From NCBI RefSeq assembly GCF_030209755.1, contig NZ_JARVRH010000005.1:1-64000 (forward strand): 64,000 nt of DNA, written 5' to 3'. Positions 8,292-16,305 of this stretch are shown here, one piece after another; within the stretch, counting starts at the first letter, position 1; each line of letters opens with the position of its first letter. Under the pieces are notes generated by a model that made no database searches, had not been told where the DNA came from, and saw only the letters and a program-made list of their open reading frames with translations. The stretch comes from Arthrobacter sp. efr-133-TYG-118 (GTDB lineage: Bacteria; Actinomycetota; Actinomycetes; Actinomycetales; Micrococcaceae). The position numbers and the translations under genes are program-made.

Positions 8292-9089
8292 CTAGCGGCG
8301 GGCGGTGGCCGTGTAGCGGCCGGAGTTTTCGGTTACGTCAAGGGGCAGGCCGAAGGTGTTGCTGAGGTGTTCTGCTGTCAGGACTTCCTCGATGGGTCCC
8401 GCGGCAACCACCCCGCCGTCGCGAAGCAGCATGGCGTGGGTGAATCCCGGAGGAACTTCTTCGAGGTGGTGCGTCACAAGGACCATGGCGGGTGCGTCCT
8501 CGTCACGGGCGAGTTCGCCGAGCTTGTGGACGAGCTCTTCGCGTCCGCCAAGGTCCAGGCCGGCGGCCGGCTCGTCGAGCAGGAGCAGCTCAGGATCGGT
8601 CATGAGGGCCCGGGCGATCTGCACGCGCTTGCGCTCGCCTTCTGACAGCGAGGAGAAGGAGCGGTTCAACAGCGGGCCCATCCCCCATTCGTTGAGAAGG
8701 CCGAAGGCCCGGCGCTCGTCGTCGCGCTCGTATCCCTCGCGCCAACGGCCGGTCACACCGTAGGCAGCGGTGACCACAACGTTCAGCACGTTTTCCTGCT
8801 CCGGGATCTGGGCGGCCAGGGCCGCGGAGGAAAGGCCGATGCGCGGACGGAGCTCAAAGACGTCCACCCGGCCCAGCGTCTCGTCAAGGATTCCGGCTTT
8901 CCCGCTCGTGGGATGCATCCGGGCTGCGGCAATCTGGAGCAGAGTGGTCTTGCCGGCACCGTTGGGACCGAGGATGACCCAGCGTTCGCCTTCATTGACC
9001 TGCCAGTCGACCTTGTCCAGCAGGGTCTTGGTACCTCGGACAACACTGACGGAAGCCAATTCAAGAACATCACTCATAGGAGTAGACAC
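8292..9089 (-). CDS. ABC transporter ATP-binding protein without partner permease
   Basis: 265 residues, a single nucleotide-binding domain: Walker A GPNGAGKTT near residue 41, signature LSEGERKR, Walker B LLLLDEPAAGLD, and the H-loop VLVTHHLEE. It resembles the YlmA/ModF-like stand-alone ATPases. No permease is adjacent; the next gene is a TauE exporter that does not normally need an ABC ATPase, so the partner is unknown. Start options: GTG at 9089, preceded by TATTTT 7 nt upstream (leaderless-like), or ATG at 9077, preceded by TAGTGT. Neither has a clear Shine-Dalgarno sequence. It is divergent from serB. Confidence 0.85.
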   Translation of the reverse strand: MSTPMSDVLELASVSVVRGTKTLLDKVDWQVNEGERWVILGPNGAGKTTLLQIAAARMHPTSGKAGILDETLGRVDVFELRPRIGLSSAALAAQIPEQENVLNVVVTAAYGVTGRWREGYERDDERRAFGLLNEWGMGPLLNRSFSSLSEGERKRVQIARALMTDPELLLLDEPAAGLDLGGREELVHKLGELARDEDAPAMVLVTHHLEEVPPGFTHAMLLRDGGVVAAGPIEEVLTAEHLSNTFGLPLDVTENSGRYTATARR

Positions 9090-9189
9090 TAGGACAAAAA
9101 TAGGGGTGATAGATAACCGGAACTTCGGTCACACAGATTGCGCGACGCCTTGGATGAAACACAAGTTCGGGCGGCGGTTCCGCGCTCGC

Positions 9190-9195
9190 TAAGAT
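9190..9195 (+). promoter_or_regulatory. -10 element of leaderless serB promoter
   Basis: TAAGAT lies 7 nt before the serB ATG at 9203 and there is no Shine-Dalgarno sequence, so transcription probably starts at or next to the ATG. Confidence 0.55.
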
Positions 9196-9202
9196 TGCAG
9201 CC

Positions 9203-10096
9203 ATGAGTTCGAACTTGACCGCGGTCAGCTATGGCGTGAATTTGTCCCTTTCGGAGCTTGAACACCTGCGCGAGGTGCTGTCCGGCTCGGGCGCTTCCTT
9301 CACGTCGGAGTCGCGCTCGGGGGACGATCGTTTTGGGGTCTACACCATCGGCCTGGCCGTTGACGGGGCTACTGTCGCCGACTTATCGGGCCTCCGGCGC
9401 AGGGTCGCCGACGCCGCAGCACCGGGTATGGACACCGCCATCGTCGCCGACGCGCTGCGCGACGCCTCACGCAAGCTGCTGATCATGGATGTGGACTCCA
9501 CCCTGATCCAGCAGGAAGTGATCGAGCTGCTTGCCGAGTACGCCGGCAAACGCGAGGAAGTAGCAGCCGTGACGGAGGCCGCGATGCGCGGTGAATTGGA
9601 CTTCGCGCAAAGCCTTCACGCCCGGGTGGCGGTCCTCGCAGGCCTGCCGGCCGCCGTCGTCGACGCCGTCCGTGCCGAGGTGCGCCTGAGCGAGGGCGCC
9701 GCGGAACTCGTGGCTGCTTTCAAGGCCGCCGGCCATGCGGTGGCGGTGGTGTCCGGCGGCTTCAACCAGATCCTGCGGCCCATCGCGGAGGAACTCGGGC
9801 TGGACTACTGGATCGCAAATGAACTTGAAATCGTCGACGGCTTCCTCACCGGCAAGGTCCTTGGCGACGTGATCGACCGCGCCGCCAAGGAGAAGTACCT
9901 TCGCGAGTGGGCAGCCGCCGAGGGAATCGACCTGGAGCACACCATCGCCGTGGGCGACGGCGCGAATGACCTCGACATGCTGGGCGCGGCGGGCATTGGT
10001 GTCGCGTTCAACGCCAAGCCTGCCGTCCGGGCGGTAGCTGATGCCGCCATCAACATGCCATATCTGGACGCAGTCCGGCATATCGCCGGCGTTTAG
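9203..10096 (+). CDS. serB: Phosphoserine phosphatase
   Basis: 297 residues. Catalyses the last step of serine synthesis, O-phosphoserine to serine. The HAD catalytic motif DVDSTLIQQE is at residues 96-105 (nucleophile D96, acid/base D98). Motif II is in VVSGGFNQIL, and the C-terminal metal site is GDGANDLDML near 252. The first ~90 residues form a degenerate N-terminal domain like the ACT-type regulatory region of longer SerB proteins. The gene appears leaderless, since a TAAGAT box stands 7 nt before the ATG. It ends at a strong bidirectional terminator and is divergent from the ABC ATPase gene. Confidence 0.93.
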   Translation: MSSNLTAVSYGVNLSLSELEHLREVLSGSGASFTSESRSGDDRFGVYTIGLAVDGATVADLSGLRRRVADAAAPGMDTAIVADALRDASRKLLIMDVDSTLIQQEVIELLAEYAGKREEVAAVTEAAMRGELDFAQSLHARVAVLAGLPAAVVDAVRAEVRLSEGAAELVAAFKAAGHAVAVVSGGFNQILRPIAEELGLDYWIANELEIVDGFLTGKVLGDVIDRAAKEKYLREWAAAEGIDLEHTIAVGDGANDLDMLGAAGIGVAFNAKPAVRAVADAAINMPYLDAVRHIAGV

Positions 10097-10119
10097 CCCG
10101 ACGTCATGCGCCATAAAAA

Positions 10120-10160
10120 AGCGGCCCGGGACTGGGTAGTTCAAACAGTCCCGGGCCGCT
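10120..10160. terminator. Bidirectional intrinsic terminator between serB and SDR gene
   Basis: A perfect 15-bp stem, 10120-10134 with 10146-10160 (GCGGCCCGGGACTG core), is flanked by an A-run on the left and CTTTTAT on the right. It can therefore terminate both converging genes. Confidence 0.9.
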
Positions 10161-10181
10161 CTTTTATGCGCTAAAAAATGA

Positions 10182-10931
10182 TCAGGCGCTCTTGCCGAAG
10201 TAGTCGGCGCCGCCGACGTACTCGGTGTGGCCGCTCTCGACGTCGGCCGTGACCATCTTTGCCACCTCGGCGGCGAATTCCTCCACCGAGTACAGCTTGC
10301 CGGCCTCGGCCCGGCGGGCCTCGATGGCGCCCGGGTTGGACCGGTCCAGCAGGGTCGCAGTCACGGTGCCCTCGATCATGTCGCCGGAAACCACCACGAG
10401 CGAGATGCCCTTGTCGGCCAGGTTCGGGAGCAGTTCCCGCAATGCGACTTCGCCGGCGCGCTTACTGCGGGCCACGGGCTCGTACTCGGGCATCGTGGGA
10501 ACAGTCTCGACGAAGTGCGCCTGGTGGCTCGTGACGAAGACCACACGGGAACCTTCCGGCATCAGCGGGACAGCCGCGTTGAGCATGTTGATCTGGGCAT
10601 CACGGTTCAGCTTGAGGGCGTAGTCCTCCTCCATGCCGGACTCCATGCCGCCGGAAGCGTTCAGCACGAGGACGTTCAGCGAACCGAATTCCTCCATGGC
10701 CGCGCTCGCCAGCGACTGGACGCCTTCCTGGGTGGTCAAGTCGGCGCCGACGGCTACAGCGCGACCGCCGGCTGCCTGGATCTCGCCCACTACCTTGTTG
10801 GCCCGCGGGGCCTTCTGGCGGTAGTTGACGACGACGGCGGCGCCCTCGCCAGCCAGGATCTTGGCTACTTCAGCGCCGATGCCGCGTGAAGAACCGGTGA
10901 CGATTGCCGTCTTGTTGTCCAGCAGTCCCAT
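10182..10931 (-). CDS. Short-chain dehydrogenase/reductase family protein with altered catalytic motif
   Basis: 249 residues from the ATG at 10931, which has a good AAAGGAG site. A Rossmann cofactor motif TGSSRGIG is at residues 12-19, with an R/K-containing NYRQK after beta-2 that suggests NADP(H). The usual NAG motif is NAS (91-93). The catalytic YxxxK is not canonical: K157 is preceded at -4 by V153, while the nearest Tyr (Y150) is seven residues before it, in EYEPVARSKRAGE. Ser135 is present. I recall similar YEPVA.SK variants in other actinobacteria, so this is likely a conserved atypical subgroup rather than damage. The upstream in-frame region is an 18-bp tandem repeat. Confidence 0.85.
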   Translation of the reverse strand: MGLLDNKTAIVTGSSRGIGAEVAKILAGEGAAVVVNYRQKAPRANKVVGEIQAAGGRAVAVGADLTTQEGVQSLASAAMEEFGSLNVLVLNASGGMESGMEEDYALKLNRDAQINMLNAAVPLMPEGSRVVFVTSHQAHFVETVPTMPEYEPVARSKRAGEVALRELLPNLADKGISLVVVSGDMIEGTVTATLLDRSNPGAIEARRAEAGKLYSVEEFAAEVAKMVTADVESGHTEYVGGADYFGKSA

Positions 10932-10944
10932 TCGTGCTCCTTTA

Positions 10945-10980
10945 TTCAAAACGTCCAACTTGTTCAAAACATCCAAGTTC
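10945..10980 (-). repeat. Two tandem 18-bp repeats upstream of SDR gene
   Basis: Units 10945-10962 and 10963-10980 share TTCAAAAC.TCCAA and differ at only a few positions. They sit 14 bp upstream of the chosen SDR start and are in frame with it, so a longer product would carry LDVLNK-type repeats. They may be a duplicated regulatory site or a slippage product. Confidence 0.7.
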
Positions 10981-11019
10981 CATTAGTCCCGAGTCAATCA
11001 TGCCAGCGGAAACCCTGCC

Positions 11020-11745
11020 CTAGTGGCCCATGCCCAGGCCGCCATCCACGGGGATGACGGCACCGGAAATGTACGCGGCTTCGTCACTGGCAATCCAGCG
11101 GACCACGTTGGCGACCTCGGAAGCCTCGGCAAAGCGGCCCGCCGGAACACTCGCCAAGTAGGCCTTCTGGGTGTCTTCGGGAAGCTCGGCGGTCATGTCC
11201 GTGTTGATGAAACCCGGTGCCACGACGTTCGCAGTGATGCCCCTGCTGCCAAGTTCCCGCGTCAGGGAACGGGCGATGCCCACCATGCCGGCCTTCGAGG
11301 CCGAGTAGTTGATCTGTCCCGGGGCACCGTAGAGGCCCGACACGGAAGAGATCAGCACAACCCGCCCCTTGCGCATGCGGATCATGCCCTTCGAGGCCCG
11401 CTTGATGACCCGGAAGGCACCGGTGAGGTTGGTGTCGATGACAGACGTGAAGTCGTCCTCGCTCATGCGCAAAAGGAGCGTGTCCTTGGTGATGCCGGCG
11501 TTGGCTACCAAAACCTCCACCGGCCCGTGGGCAGCCTCGACCTCCTTGAACGCGGCGTCAAGCGAGGCCTCGTCGGTCACATCGGCCTTGACGCCAAGGA
11601 TGCCCTCGGGGAGCGGGGTTTCGCTGCGGTACGTCACTGCGACTTTGTCGCCGTTGGCGAGGAATGACTCTGCGATAGCCAGGCCGATGCCGCGGTTTCC
11701 GCCCGTGATGAGGACACTGCGGGCGGTTGATACTGCTTCAGACAT
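11020..11745 (-). CDS. fabG: 3-oxoacyl-ACP reductase-type SDR (FabG-like)
   Basis: 241 residues, a classical SDR. The cofactor motif is TGGNRGIG at 14-21, NAG at 82-84, and the catalytic triad is S133/S134, Y147 and K151 (INYSASK). The C-terminus ISGAVIPVDGGLGMGH is typical of beta-ketoacyl-ACP reductases of actinobacterial FAS-II, which reduce 3-oxoacyl-ACP with NADPH. The start at 11745 is chosen for its GGAGAG site; a longer frame reaches 11805 but begins only 2 nt after the -10 box. It is the first gene of a two-SDR group and divergent from the DUF3099 operon. Confidence 0.88.
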   Translation of the reverse strand: MSEAVSTARSVLITGGNRGIGLAIAESFLANGDKVAVTYRSETPLPEGILGVKADVTDEASLDAAFKEVEAAHGPVEVLVANAGITKDTLLLRMSEDDFTSVIDTNLTGAFRVIKRASKGMIRMRKGRVVLISSVSGLYGAPGQINYSASKAGMVGIARSLTRELGSRGITANVVAPGFINTDMTAELPEDTQKAYLASVPAGRFAEASEVANVVRWIASDEAAYISGAVIPVDGGLGMGH

Positions 11746-11763
11746 ACTGCTCTCCAGAGTTCC

Positions 11764-11813
11764 GCGGCACCACTGTGCCGCTTGAAAGTGGGTGATTTCC
11801 TGCATCGATCTTA
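11764..11813 (-). promoter_or_regulatory. fabG promoter -10 and leader hairpin
   Basis: TAAGAT on the minus strand (11813-11808) is a -10 candidate. A perfect 7-bp hairpin, GCGGCAC/GTGCCGC (11764-11781, 4-nt loop), lies between it and the fabG ribosome-binding site, giving a leader of roughly 55 nt. Confidence 0.4.
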
Positions 11814-11898
11814 GCCGCCGGGAGTCCCTGGCCGCGGGTAGCTGCGCTCGGCGCGGTTTGGGCGGCCCGTTCCGGGGTGAGAGAATTGAGGGAAGCCG

Positions 11899-12414
11899 TT
11901 GGAGCGTGATGAATCAGCCGTGACAAGAGATAGCAGTCCCCTGCAGGCGCCCGGGGACCCGGACGCCGTTTCAGGTGACCCCGTGGTGCACAGCATTACC
12001 GACGCCGCTGCCGCCCACTCGGACGACATGCGCGAACGAATGATCAAGTACGCCTTGGCGATGGGTATCCGCCTGGTGTGCCTGTTGCTCATTTTCGTGG
12101 TCGATGGCTGGTTCAAGATCATCGCGGTAGCAGGGGCCGTGTTCCTGCCCTGGATTGCCGTAGTTATCGCCAACGGCAGCGACAAAGCCGAAGTCCACAG
12201 TGATGCCTTGCTTGACTACGTCCCGGCCGTCGAGCTGGAAGCGTCACCACTTGAAGAAGGGGCGCCCGCCGAGGCGCAAGTCACCGTGTTGGAGGGCGAA
12301 CTCATCGACGACGACGCCGCCTCCCCGGACGCTTCGGGCCCTGCACCGGATGACAACACCGGCGCCGGCAAGCAACGATATCCGCTCGGCGAGGAAGAAC
12401 AGGCGGCTTCATGA
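11899..12414 (+). CDS. DUF3099 domain membrane protein
   Basis: 171 residues from a TTG at 11899 (GAGGGA upstream); an in-frame GTG at 11920 is a possible alternative start. The conserved actinobacterial DUF3099 core is VHSITDAAAAHSDDMRERMIKYA, followed by two transmembrane helices (about residues 52-70 and 74-92). The C-terminal ~75 residues are acidic and probably cytoplasmic. Function unknown. It opens a four-gene operon: its ATGA overlap with the Cys-rich protein, then SURF1 and YbaK, suggests co-translation, and the SURF1 neighbour hints at a role around respiratory complex assembly (inference). Confidence 0.85.
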   Translation: MERDESAVTRDSSPLQAPGDPDAVSGDPVVHSITDAAAAHSDDMRERMIKYALAMGIRLVCLLLIFVVDGWFKIIAVAGAVFLPWIAVVIANGSDKAEVHSDALLDYVPAVELEASPLEEGAPAEAQVTVLEGELIDDDAASPDASGPAPDDNTGAGKQRYPLGEEEQAAS

Positions 12415-12689
12415 ATATCTTCACTATGGGCGGCCTTGGGCTGGAGAATGAGGAGCATGCCGGCCCGGGCGGGACGCCTCCGGCGGTCTGCTCACGAAAG
12501 GCGTGCCGCGCAGAGGCTACGTGGCAGCTCCTGTGGAACAATCCACGCATCCACACTCCCGAGCGCCGCAAGGTGTGGCTGTCCTGCGGGGAGCACCGGG
12601 AATGGTTGGAGGACTACCTGCAGACCCGCGGCCTCTGGAAAGAGACCATACCGTTCGCGAAGACCACCGACCCAGGCGAGGCCCGCTGA
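12411..12689 (+). CDS. Small conserved Cys/His protein, putative metal-binding
   Basis: 92 residues. After a flexible N-terminus comes CSRKACRAEATWQLLWNNP and then a segment with KVWLSCGEHREWLEDYL. The cysteines form C27-x4-C32 and C59-x2-H62, a plausible four-ligand zinc or copper site. Trp residues are unusually abundant (five). I recall homologues of this layout across Actinobacteria, annotated as hypothetical or under an acetone-carboxylase label that looks like a misnomer, but I cannot confirm this here. The ATG overlaps the DUF3099 stop (ATGA) and its stop directly abuts the SURF1 start, so it is co-translated with a cytochrome oxidase assembly factor. Confidence 0.8.
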   Translation: MNIFTMGGLGLENEEHAGPGGTPPAVCSRKACRAEATWQLLWNNPRIHTPERRKVWLSCGEHREWLEDYLQTRGLWKETIPFAKTTDPGEAR

Positions 12690-13544
12690 ATGTATCGCTT
12701 TCTTTTTTCCAGCAAGTGGCTGGGCTATTTCGTCCTGGCCGTGATCTTCGCCACCGGCTGCGTGTTGCTGGGCCGCTGGCAAATGGACCGCAGGGCCGAG
12801 ACGTTGGCCGAGATCAACCGCGTTGTCACCAACTACTCGGCCACTCCCGTTCCCTTCTCCGCCGCCAAGGCGGAGTTCCAGTCTTTGGACCCCGAAAGGG
12901 AATGGGCGCAAGTGGAGCTGCACGGAAGATATGACGTTTCCGGCCAACGCGTCGTCCGTAACCGTCCCCTCAACGGCCAGCCCGGATACGAAGTAGTGGT
13001 CCCGTTCCGATTGTCGAGCGGCGAAGCCGTAGTGATCGATCGCGGGTGGCTGCCCATCGGAAACAAGACTCCCGGCCACCCCGACAGCATCCCGGCCCCG
13101 CCGGCCGGCGAGGTCACCGTCGTCGCCCGCTTGAAGGCCTCGGAACCGGATCTGGGGCGCGGCGCCGTGGACGGCCAACTGGCATCGATCGATCTTCCTT
13201 CCTACGCCACGGAGCTTGGCTATCCCATCATGACCGGCGCTTACGGGCAGCTCGCCACTGAGTCGCCTGCCGTCCAGGTGATGCCCGCGCCGTTCGCCAA
13301 GCCGGCCACGGATGAGGGTACCCACCTTTCCTACTCCTTGCAGTGGTTCGCTTTCGGTGTGCTGATGTTCGTCGGTTTCGGCTATGCGGCCAGGCAACAG
13401 GCCCGCAATGCCCGGATTGATGCCGAGGACGAGGAAGAAGAAATCAGCGCGATCCCTCGTCGCAAGGCACCCGCGCCACGGAAATCAAAGCGGCCAACGG
13501 CCGAAGAAGAGGAAGACGCAATCCTGGATGCACAAGGCTACTGA
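12690..13544 (+). CDS. SURF1 family cytochrome oxidase biogenesis protein
   Basis: 284 residues. An N-terminal transmembrane helix (about 10-28) leads into the signature LLGRWQMDRRAE. A periplasmic-side domain with NRPLNGQPGYEVVVPF and DRGWLP follows, then a second transmembrane helix (LQWFAFGVLMFVGFGYAARQ). This is the two-helix SURF1/Shy1 architecture. The family helps insert heme a into cytochrome c oxidase subunit I. The C-terminal ~45 residues are a charged cytoplasmic tail rich in Glu, Arg and Lys. The start immediately follows the preceding stop. The heme A and heme O synthases lie 16 kb downstream at 29-31 kb. Confidence 0.93.
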   Translation: MYRFLFSSKWLGYFVLAVIFATGCVLLGRWQMDRRAETLAEINRVVTNYSATPVPFSAAKAEFQSLDPEREWAQVELHGRYDVSGQRVVRNRPLNGQPGYEVVVPFRLSSGEAVVIDRGWLPIGNKTPGHPDSIPAPPAGEVTVVARLKASEPDLGRGAVDGQLASIDLPSYATELGYPIMTGAYGQLATESPAVQVMPAPFAKPATDEGTHLSYSLQWFAFGVLMFVGFGYAARQQARNARIDAEDEEEEISAIPRRKAPAPRKSKRPTAEEEEDAILDAQGY

Positions 13545-14013
13545 GATGGTCCCGGCCCCGGTGCTGAATGTGAAGTCGGCCCTGACCGCGGCCGGCGCCC
13601 AAGACACGGTTCGCACCTTCGACGACGATGTCCCCACCGCCGCTGCGGCAGCCTCCTTGCTGGGTTGCGATATTGCGGCCATCGCAAACAGCCTGGTCTT
13701 CGACCTTGACGGTGCTCCCCTGCTGATTCTCGCGAGCGGGGCTGCGAAGGTGGACACCGCCATGGTCGCCGCCTCCTTGGGGACAGCCAGGATCCGCCGG
13801 GCCAGCCCGGACTTCGTCCTGGAGCACACCGGCCAGGCCGTGGGCGGCGTGGCTCCCCTTGGACACCCGCGGCCTATACGAACCATCCTCGACATTTCGC
13901 TCCAGGAGCATCCACTGCTCTGGGCAGGCGCAGGCGACCATAACTCGATGTTCTCTATCAGTTACAGTGAGCTCCAGCGGATTACGGCCGCCCAGCCCCT
14001 CAAGGTCCGCTGA
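13528..14013 (+). CDS. YbaK/EbsC family aminoacyl-tRNA deacylase-like protein
   Basis: 161 residues, start at 13528 (MHKATEMVPAPVLNVKSAL), overlapping the end of the SURF1 gene by 17 bp; an ATG at 13546 just after that stop is an alternative. The domain carries TAAAAASLLGCDIAAIANSLVF, the LILASG strand, and GQAVGGVAPLGHP with the conserved GG.P.G loop of YbaK/ProX domains. Members hydrolyse mischarged Cys-tRNA or Pro-tRNA. The specificity of this one is unknown. It is the last gene of the DUF3099 operon. Confidence 0.9.
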   Translation: MHKATEMVPAPVLNVKSALTAAGAQDTVRTFDDDVPTAAAAASLLGCDIAAIANSLVFDLDGAPLLILASGAAKVDTAMVAASLGTARIRRASPDFVLEHTGQAVGGVAPLGHPRPIRTILDISLQEHPLLWAGAGDHNSMFSISYSELQRITAAQPLKVR

Positions 14014-14071
14014 GCCGTTTGTCCGCCGGGTCATTGATCCGGCGGTCCATTGATCCGCTGCGGCCTGGGGC

Positions 14072-14077
14072 TAGGCT
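14072..14077 (+). promoter_or_regulatory. -10 element of leaderless SRPBCC gene
   Basis: TAGGCT stands 6 nt upstream of the ATG at 14084, with no Shine-Dalgarno sequence between. Confidence 0.45.
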
Positions 14078-14083
14078 GTGAGC

Positions 14084-14527
14084 ATGGCTGAATACACCTA
14101 CGTCACGTACATCGAAGGAACCCCGGACCAGATTTGGACGGCACTGACGGATGCAGCCCAAAGCGCTGAGTACTGGGGCCACTCCAATGTCTCGGACTGG
14201 AAGGCAGGTTCACGCTGGGAACACCGGCGCACGGATGGTTCCGGAACCGCCGACGTCGTGGGAACCATCCTGGAAGCAACACCGCCTGGGCGACTCGTGA
14301 ATACGTGGGAGGATCCCGCGGTTCCAGCGGTGGTCAAGCCCGACGTGGTCACTTTCACCATCGAATCACACGACGGTATTGCCCGGCTTACCGTCCATCA
14401 CAGGAACATCGCCGACGACGAACAGTTGGCGATTGCGGGCCGCGGCTGGTCGGCGGTCATTTCCAATCTGAAAAGCTACATTGAACTCGGCCGCCCACTA
14501 GCCTCCGTGCCGTGGGAAATGCCCTGA
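14084..14527 (+). CDS. SRPBCC/AHSA1-type lipid-binding fold protein
   Basis: 147 residues. The N-terminus YTYVTYIEGTPDQIWTALTD and the following WGHSNVSDWKAGSRWEHR match the AHSA1 (activator of Hsp90 ATPase-like) START-fold family common in actinobacteria, which binds hydrophobic ligands. No ligand can be predicted. The ATG at 14084 is chosen; a GTG two codons earlier at 14078 is possible but would lie at the end of the TAGGCT -10 element. Some relatives are paired with an ArsR regulator; none is present here, and the downstream gene is the convergent ABC-F gene. Confidence 0.87.
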   Translation: MAEYTYVTYIEGTPDQIWTALTDAAQSAEYWGHSNVSDWKAGSRWEHRRTDGSGTADVVGTILEATPPGRLVNTWEDPAVPAVVKPDVVTFTIESHDGIARLTVHHRNIADDEQLAIAGRGWSAVISNLKSYIELGRPLASVPWEMP

Positions 14528-14555
14528 CTGGACGGGAAATTCCCTGACTCGCACC

Positions 14556-16154
14556 TTAAGCGAGGGTGATGAGGTCCAGGTAGTCTTCGTTCCAGTGGTC
14601 CTCGACGCCGTCCGGAAGCAGGACCACGCGTTCCGGGTTCAGCGCCTGCACGGCGCCTTCATCGTGGCTGACGAGCACGACGGCGCCGGAATAGTTTCGC
14701 AGTGCGCCGAGGATCTCAGCGCGGCTGGCGGGGTCGAGGTTGTTGGTGGGCTCGTCAAGGAGCAGCACGTTGGCACTCGAGGCCACGATCGTGGCGAGGG
14801 CTAGTCGCGTCTTCTCACCACCGGAAAGCACGCCTGCCGGCTTGTCGACGTCGTCACCCGAAAACAGGAAGGAACCGAGGATCCCGCGGACCTCTGCATC
14901 CTTCATGTCCGGAGCCGATGAACGCATGTTCTCCAGGACGGTGCGGTCGTGGTCCAGGGTTTCGTGTTCCTGCGCGTAGTAGCCCACTTTGAGCCCGTGG
15001 CCCGGGACGATGTCGCCGGTGTCCGGTTTGTCCACCCCCGCAAGCATCCGCAGGAGGGTGGTCTTGCCGGCACCGTTGAGGCCAAGGATGACCACCTTGG
15101 AGCCACGGTCGATTGCCAGGTCCACGTCGGTGAAGATTTCCAGCGAGCCGTAGGACTTGCTCAAACCCTCAGCCGTGAGCGGAGTCTTGCCGCACGGAGC
15201 AGGATCCGGGAAACGCAAAGCTGCCACGCGGTCATTCTCGCGGACTGCTTCCAAGCCGCCGAGCAGCCGTTCGGCACGCTTCGCCATGTTCTGCGCCGCC
15301 ACGGCTTTGGTGGCCTTGGCACGCATCTTGTTGGCCTGGTCCATGAGGACCTGGGCCTTCTTCTCGGCATTGGCGCGTTCGCGCTTGCGGGCGCGCTCGT
15401 CGGTTTCACGCTGTTGCAGGTAGCGCTTCCAACCCATGTTGTAGAAGTCGATCTGCGCCCGGTTGGCGTCCAGGTGGTAAACCTTGTTCACCGTGGCTTC
15501 GAGGAGCTCCACATCGTGGCTGATCACAATCAGCCCGCCCTGGTGGCTCTTGAGGAAGTCGCGGAGCCAGGTGATGGAGTCCGCATCGAGGTGGTTGGTG
15601 GGTTCGTCCAAGAGGAGCGTTTCGGCGTCCGAGTAAAGGATCCTGGCCAGTTCCACGCGGCGGCGCTGGCCGCCGGAGAGTGTCTTGAGCGGCTGGTTCA
15701 GGAGCCGCTCGGGAAGTGCCAGGTTGGAGGAAATGGCTGCGGCTTCGGCCTCGGCCGCATAACCGCCTCCTGCGAGGAACTCGGCTTCCAAGCGGTCGTA
15801 GCGGTTCATGGCTTTGCGCTGGACCGTGGCGTCTTCGCTGGACATGTCCGTTTGGGCCTGTTTGAGCTTGCCCACCACCACGTCAAGGCCGCGGGCGGAA
15901 AGGATGCGGTCGCGTGCCAGCTGTTCCATGTCCGGGGTCCGCGGGTCCTGGGGCAAGTAGCCAATCTCACCACTGCGGGCAACCTTGCCAGCCGCCGGCA
16001 GTCCCTCGCCGGCAAGGACGCGGGTGAGGGTCGTCTTGCCTGCACCGTTCCGGCCCACCAGACCGATTTTGTCCCCCTTGTCCACGCGGAAGCTCACCTG
16101 GTCCATGAGCAGGCGGGCGCCGGCGCGCAGTTCGAGTTCCTGGACGGTAATCAA
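14556..16154 (-). CDS. ABC-F family ATPase (ribosome-associated)
   Basis: 532 residues with two ABC domains and no membrane segment. Walker A motifs are GLVGRNGAGKTTL (near 35) and VILGLNGAGKTTL (near 352). Signatures are LSGGQRRRVELARIL and LSGGEKTRLALATIV, and Walker B motifs are LLLDEPTNHLD and LLLDEPTNNLD. The linker between domains is long, basic and predicted helical (RARKRERANAEKKAQV), as in ABC-F factors that enter the ribosomal E site. Roles in the family range from translation regulation to antibiotic protection; the housekeeping context favours the former. It is probably monocistronic. Confidence 0.93.
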   Translation of the reverse strand: MITVQELELRAGARLLMDQVSFRVDKGDKIGLVGRNGAGKTTLTRVLAGEGLPAAGKVARSGEIGYLPQDPRTPDMEQLARDRILSARGLDVVVGKLKQAQTDMSSEDATVQRKAMNRYDRLEAEFLAGGGYAAEAEAAAISSNLALPERLLNQPLKTLSGGQRRRVELARILYSDAETLLLDEPTNHLDADSITWLRDFLKSHQGGLIVISHDVELLEATVNKVYHLDANRAQIDFYNMGWKRYLQQRETDERARKRERANAEKKAQVLMDQANKMRAKATKAVAAQNMAKRAERLLGGLEAVRENDRVAALRFPDPAPCGKTPLTAEGLSKSYGSLEIFTDVDLAIDRGSKVVILGLNGAGKTTLLRMLAGVDKPDTGDIVPGHGLKVGYYAQEHETLDHDRTVLENMRSSAPDMKDAEVRGILGSFLFSGDDVDKPAGVLSGGEKTRLALATIVASSANVLLLDEPTNNLDPASRAEILGALRNYSGAVVLVSHDEGAVQALNPERVVLLPDGVEDHWNEDYLDLITLA

Positions 16155-16305
16155 TTCGGGGGATGCCTTTCAATGGGGAACACCCGCAGCGCCGGAGGTC
16201 AAGGCGCGGCTGAAGTGGAGGGGCCGAACAAACGGCCTTTATGATTCTACCGCCCACCAGCTCGCCCGCTCGCCAGCGCCCGGGATGCATGCGGATGATC
16301 CCGAA

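Noticed and set aside
14949..16244. 431-codon plus-strand frame opposite the ABC-F gene
   Set aside because: Antisense to a complete ABC-F protein with all motifs intact; no ribosome site or family match.
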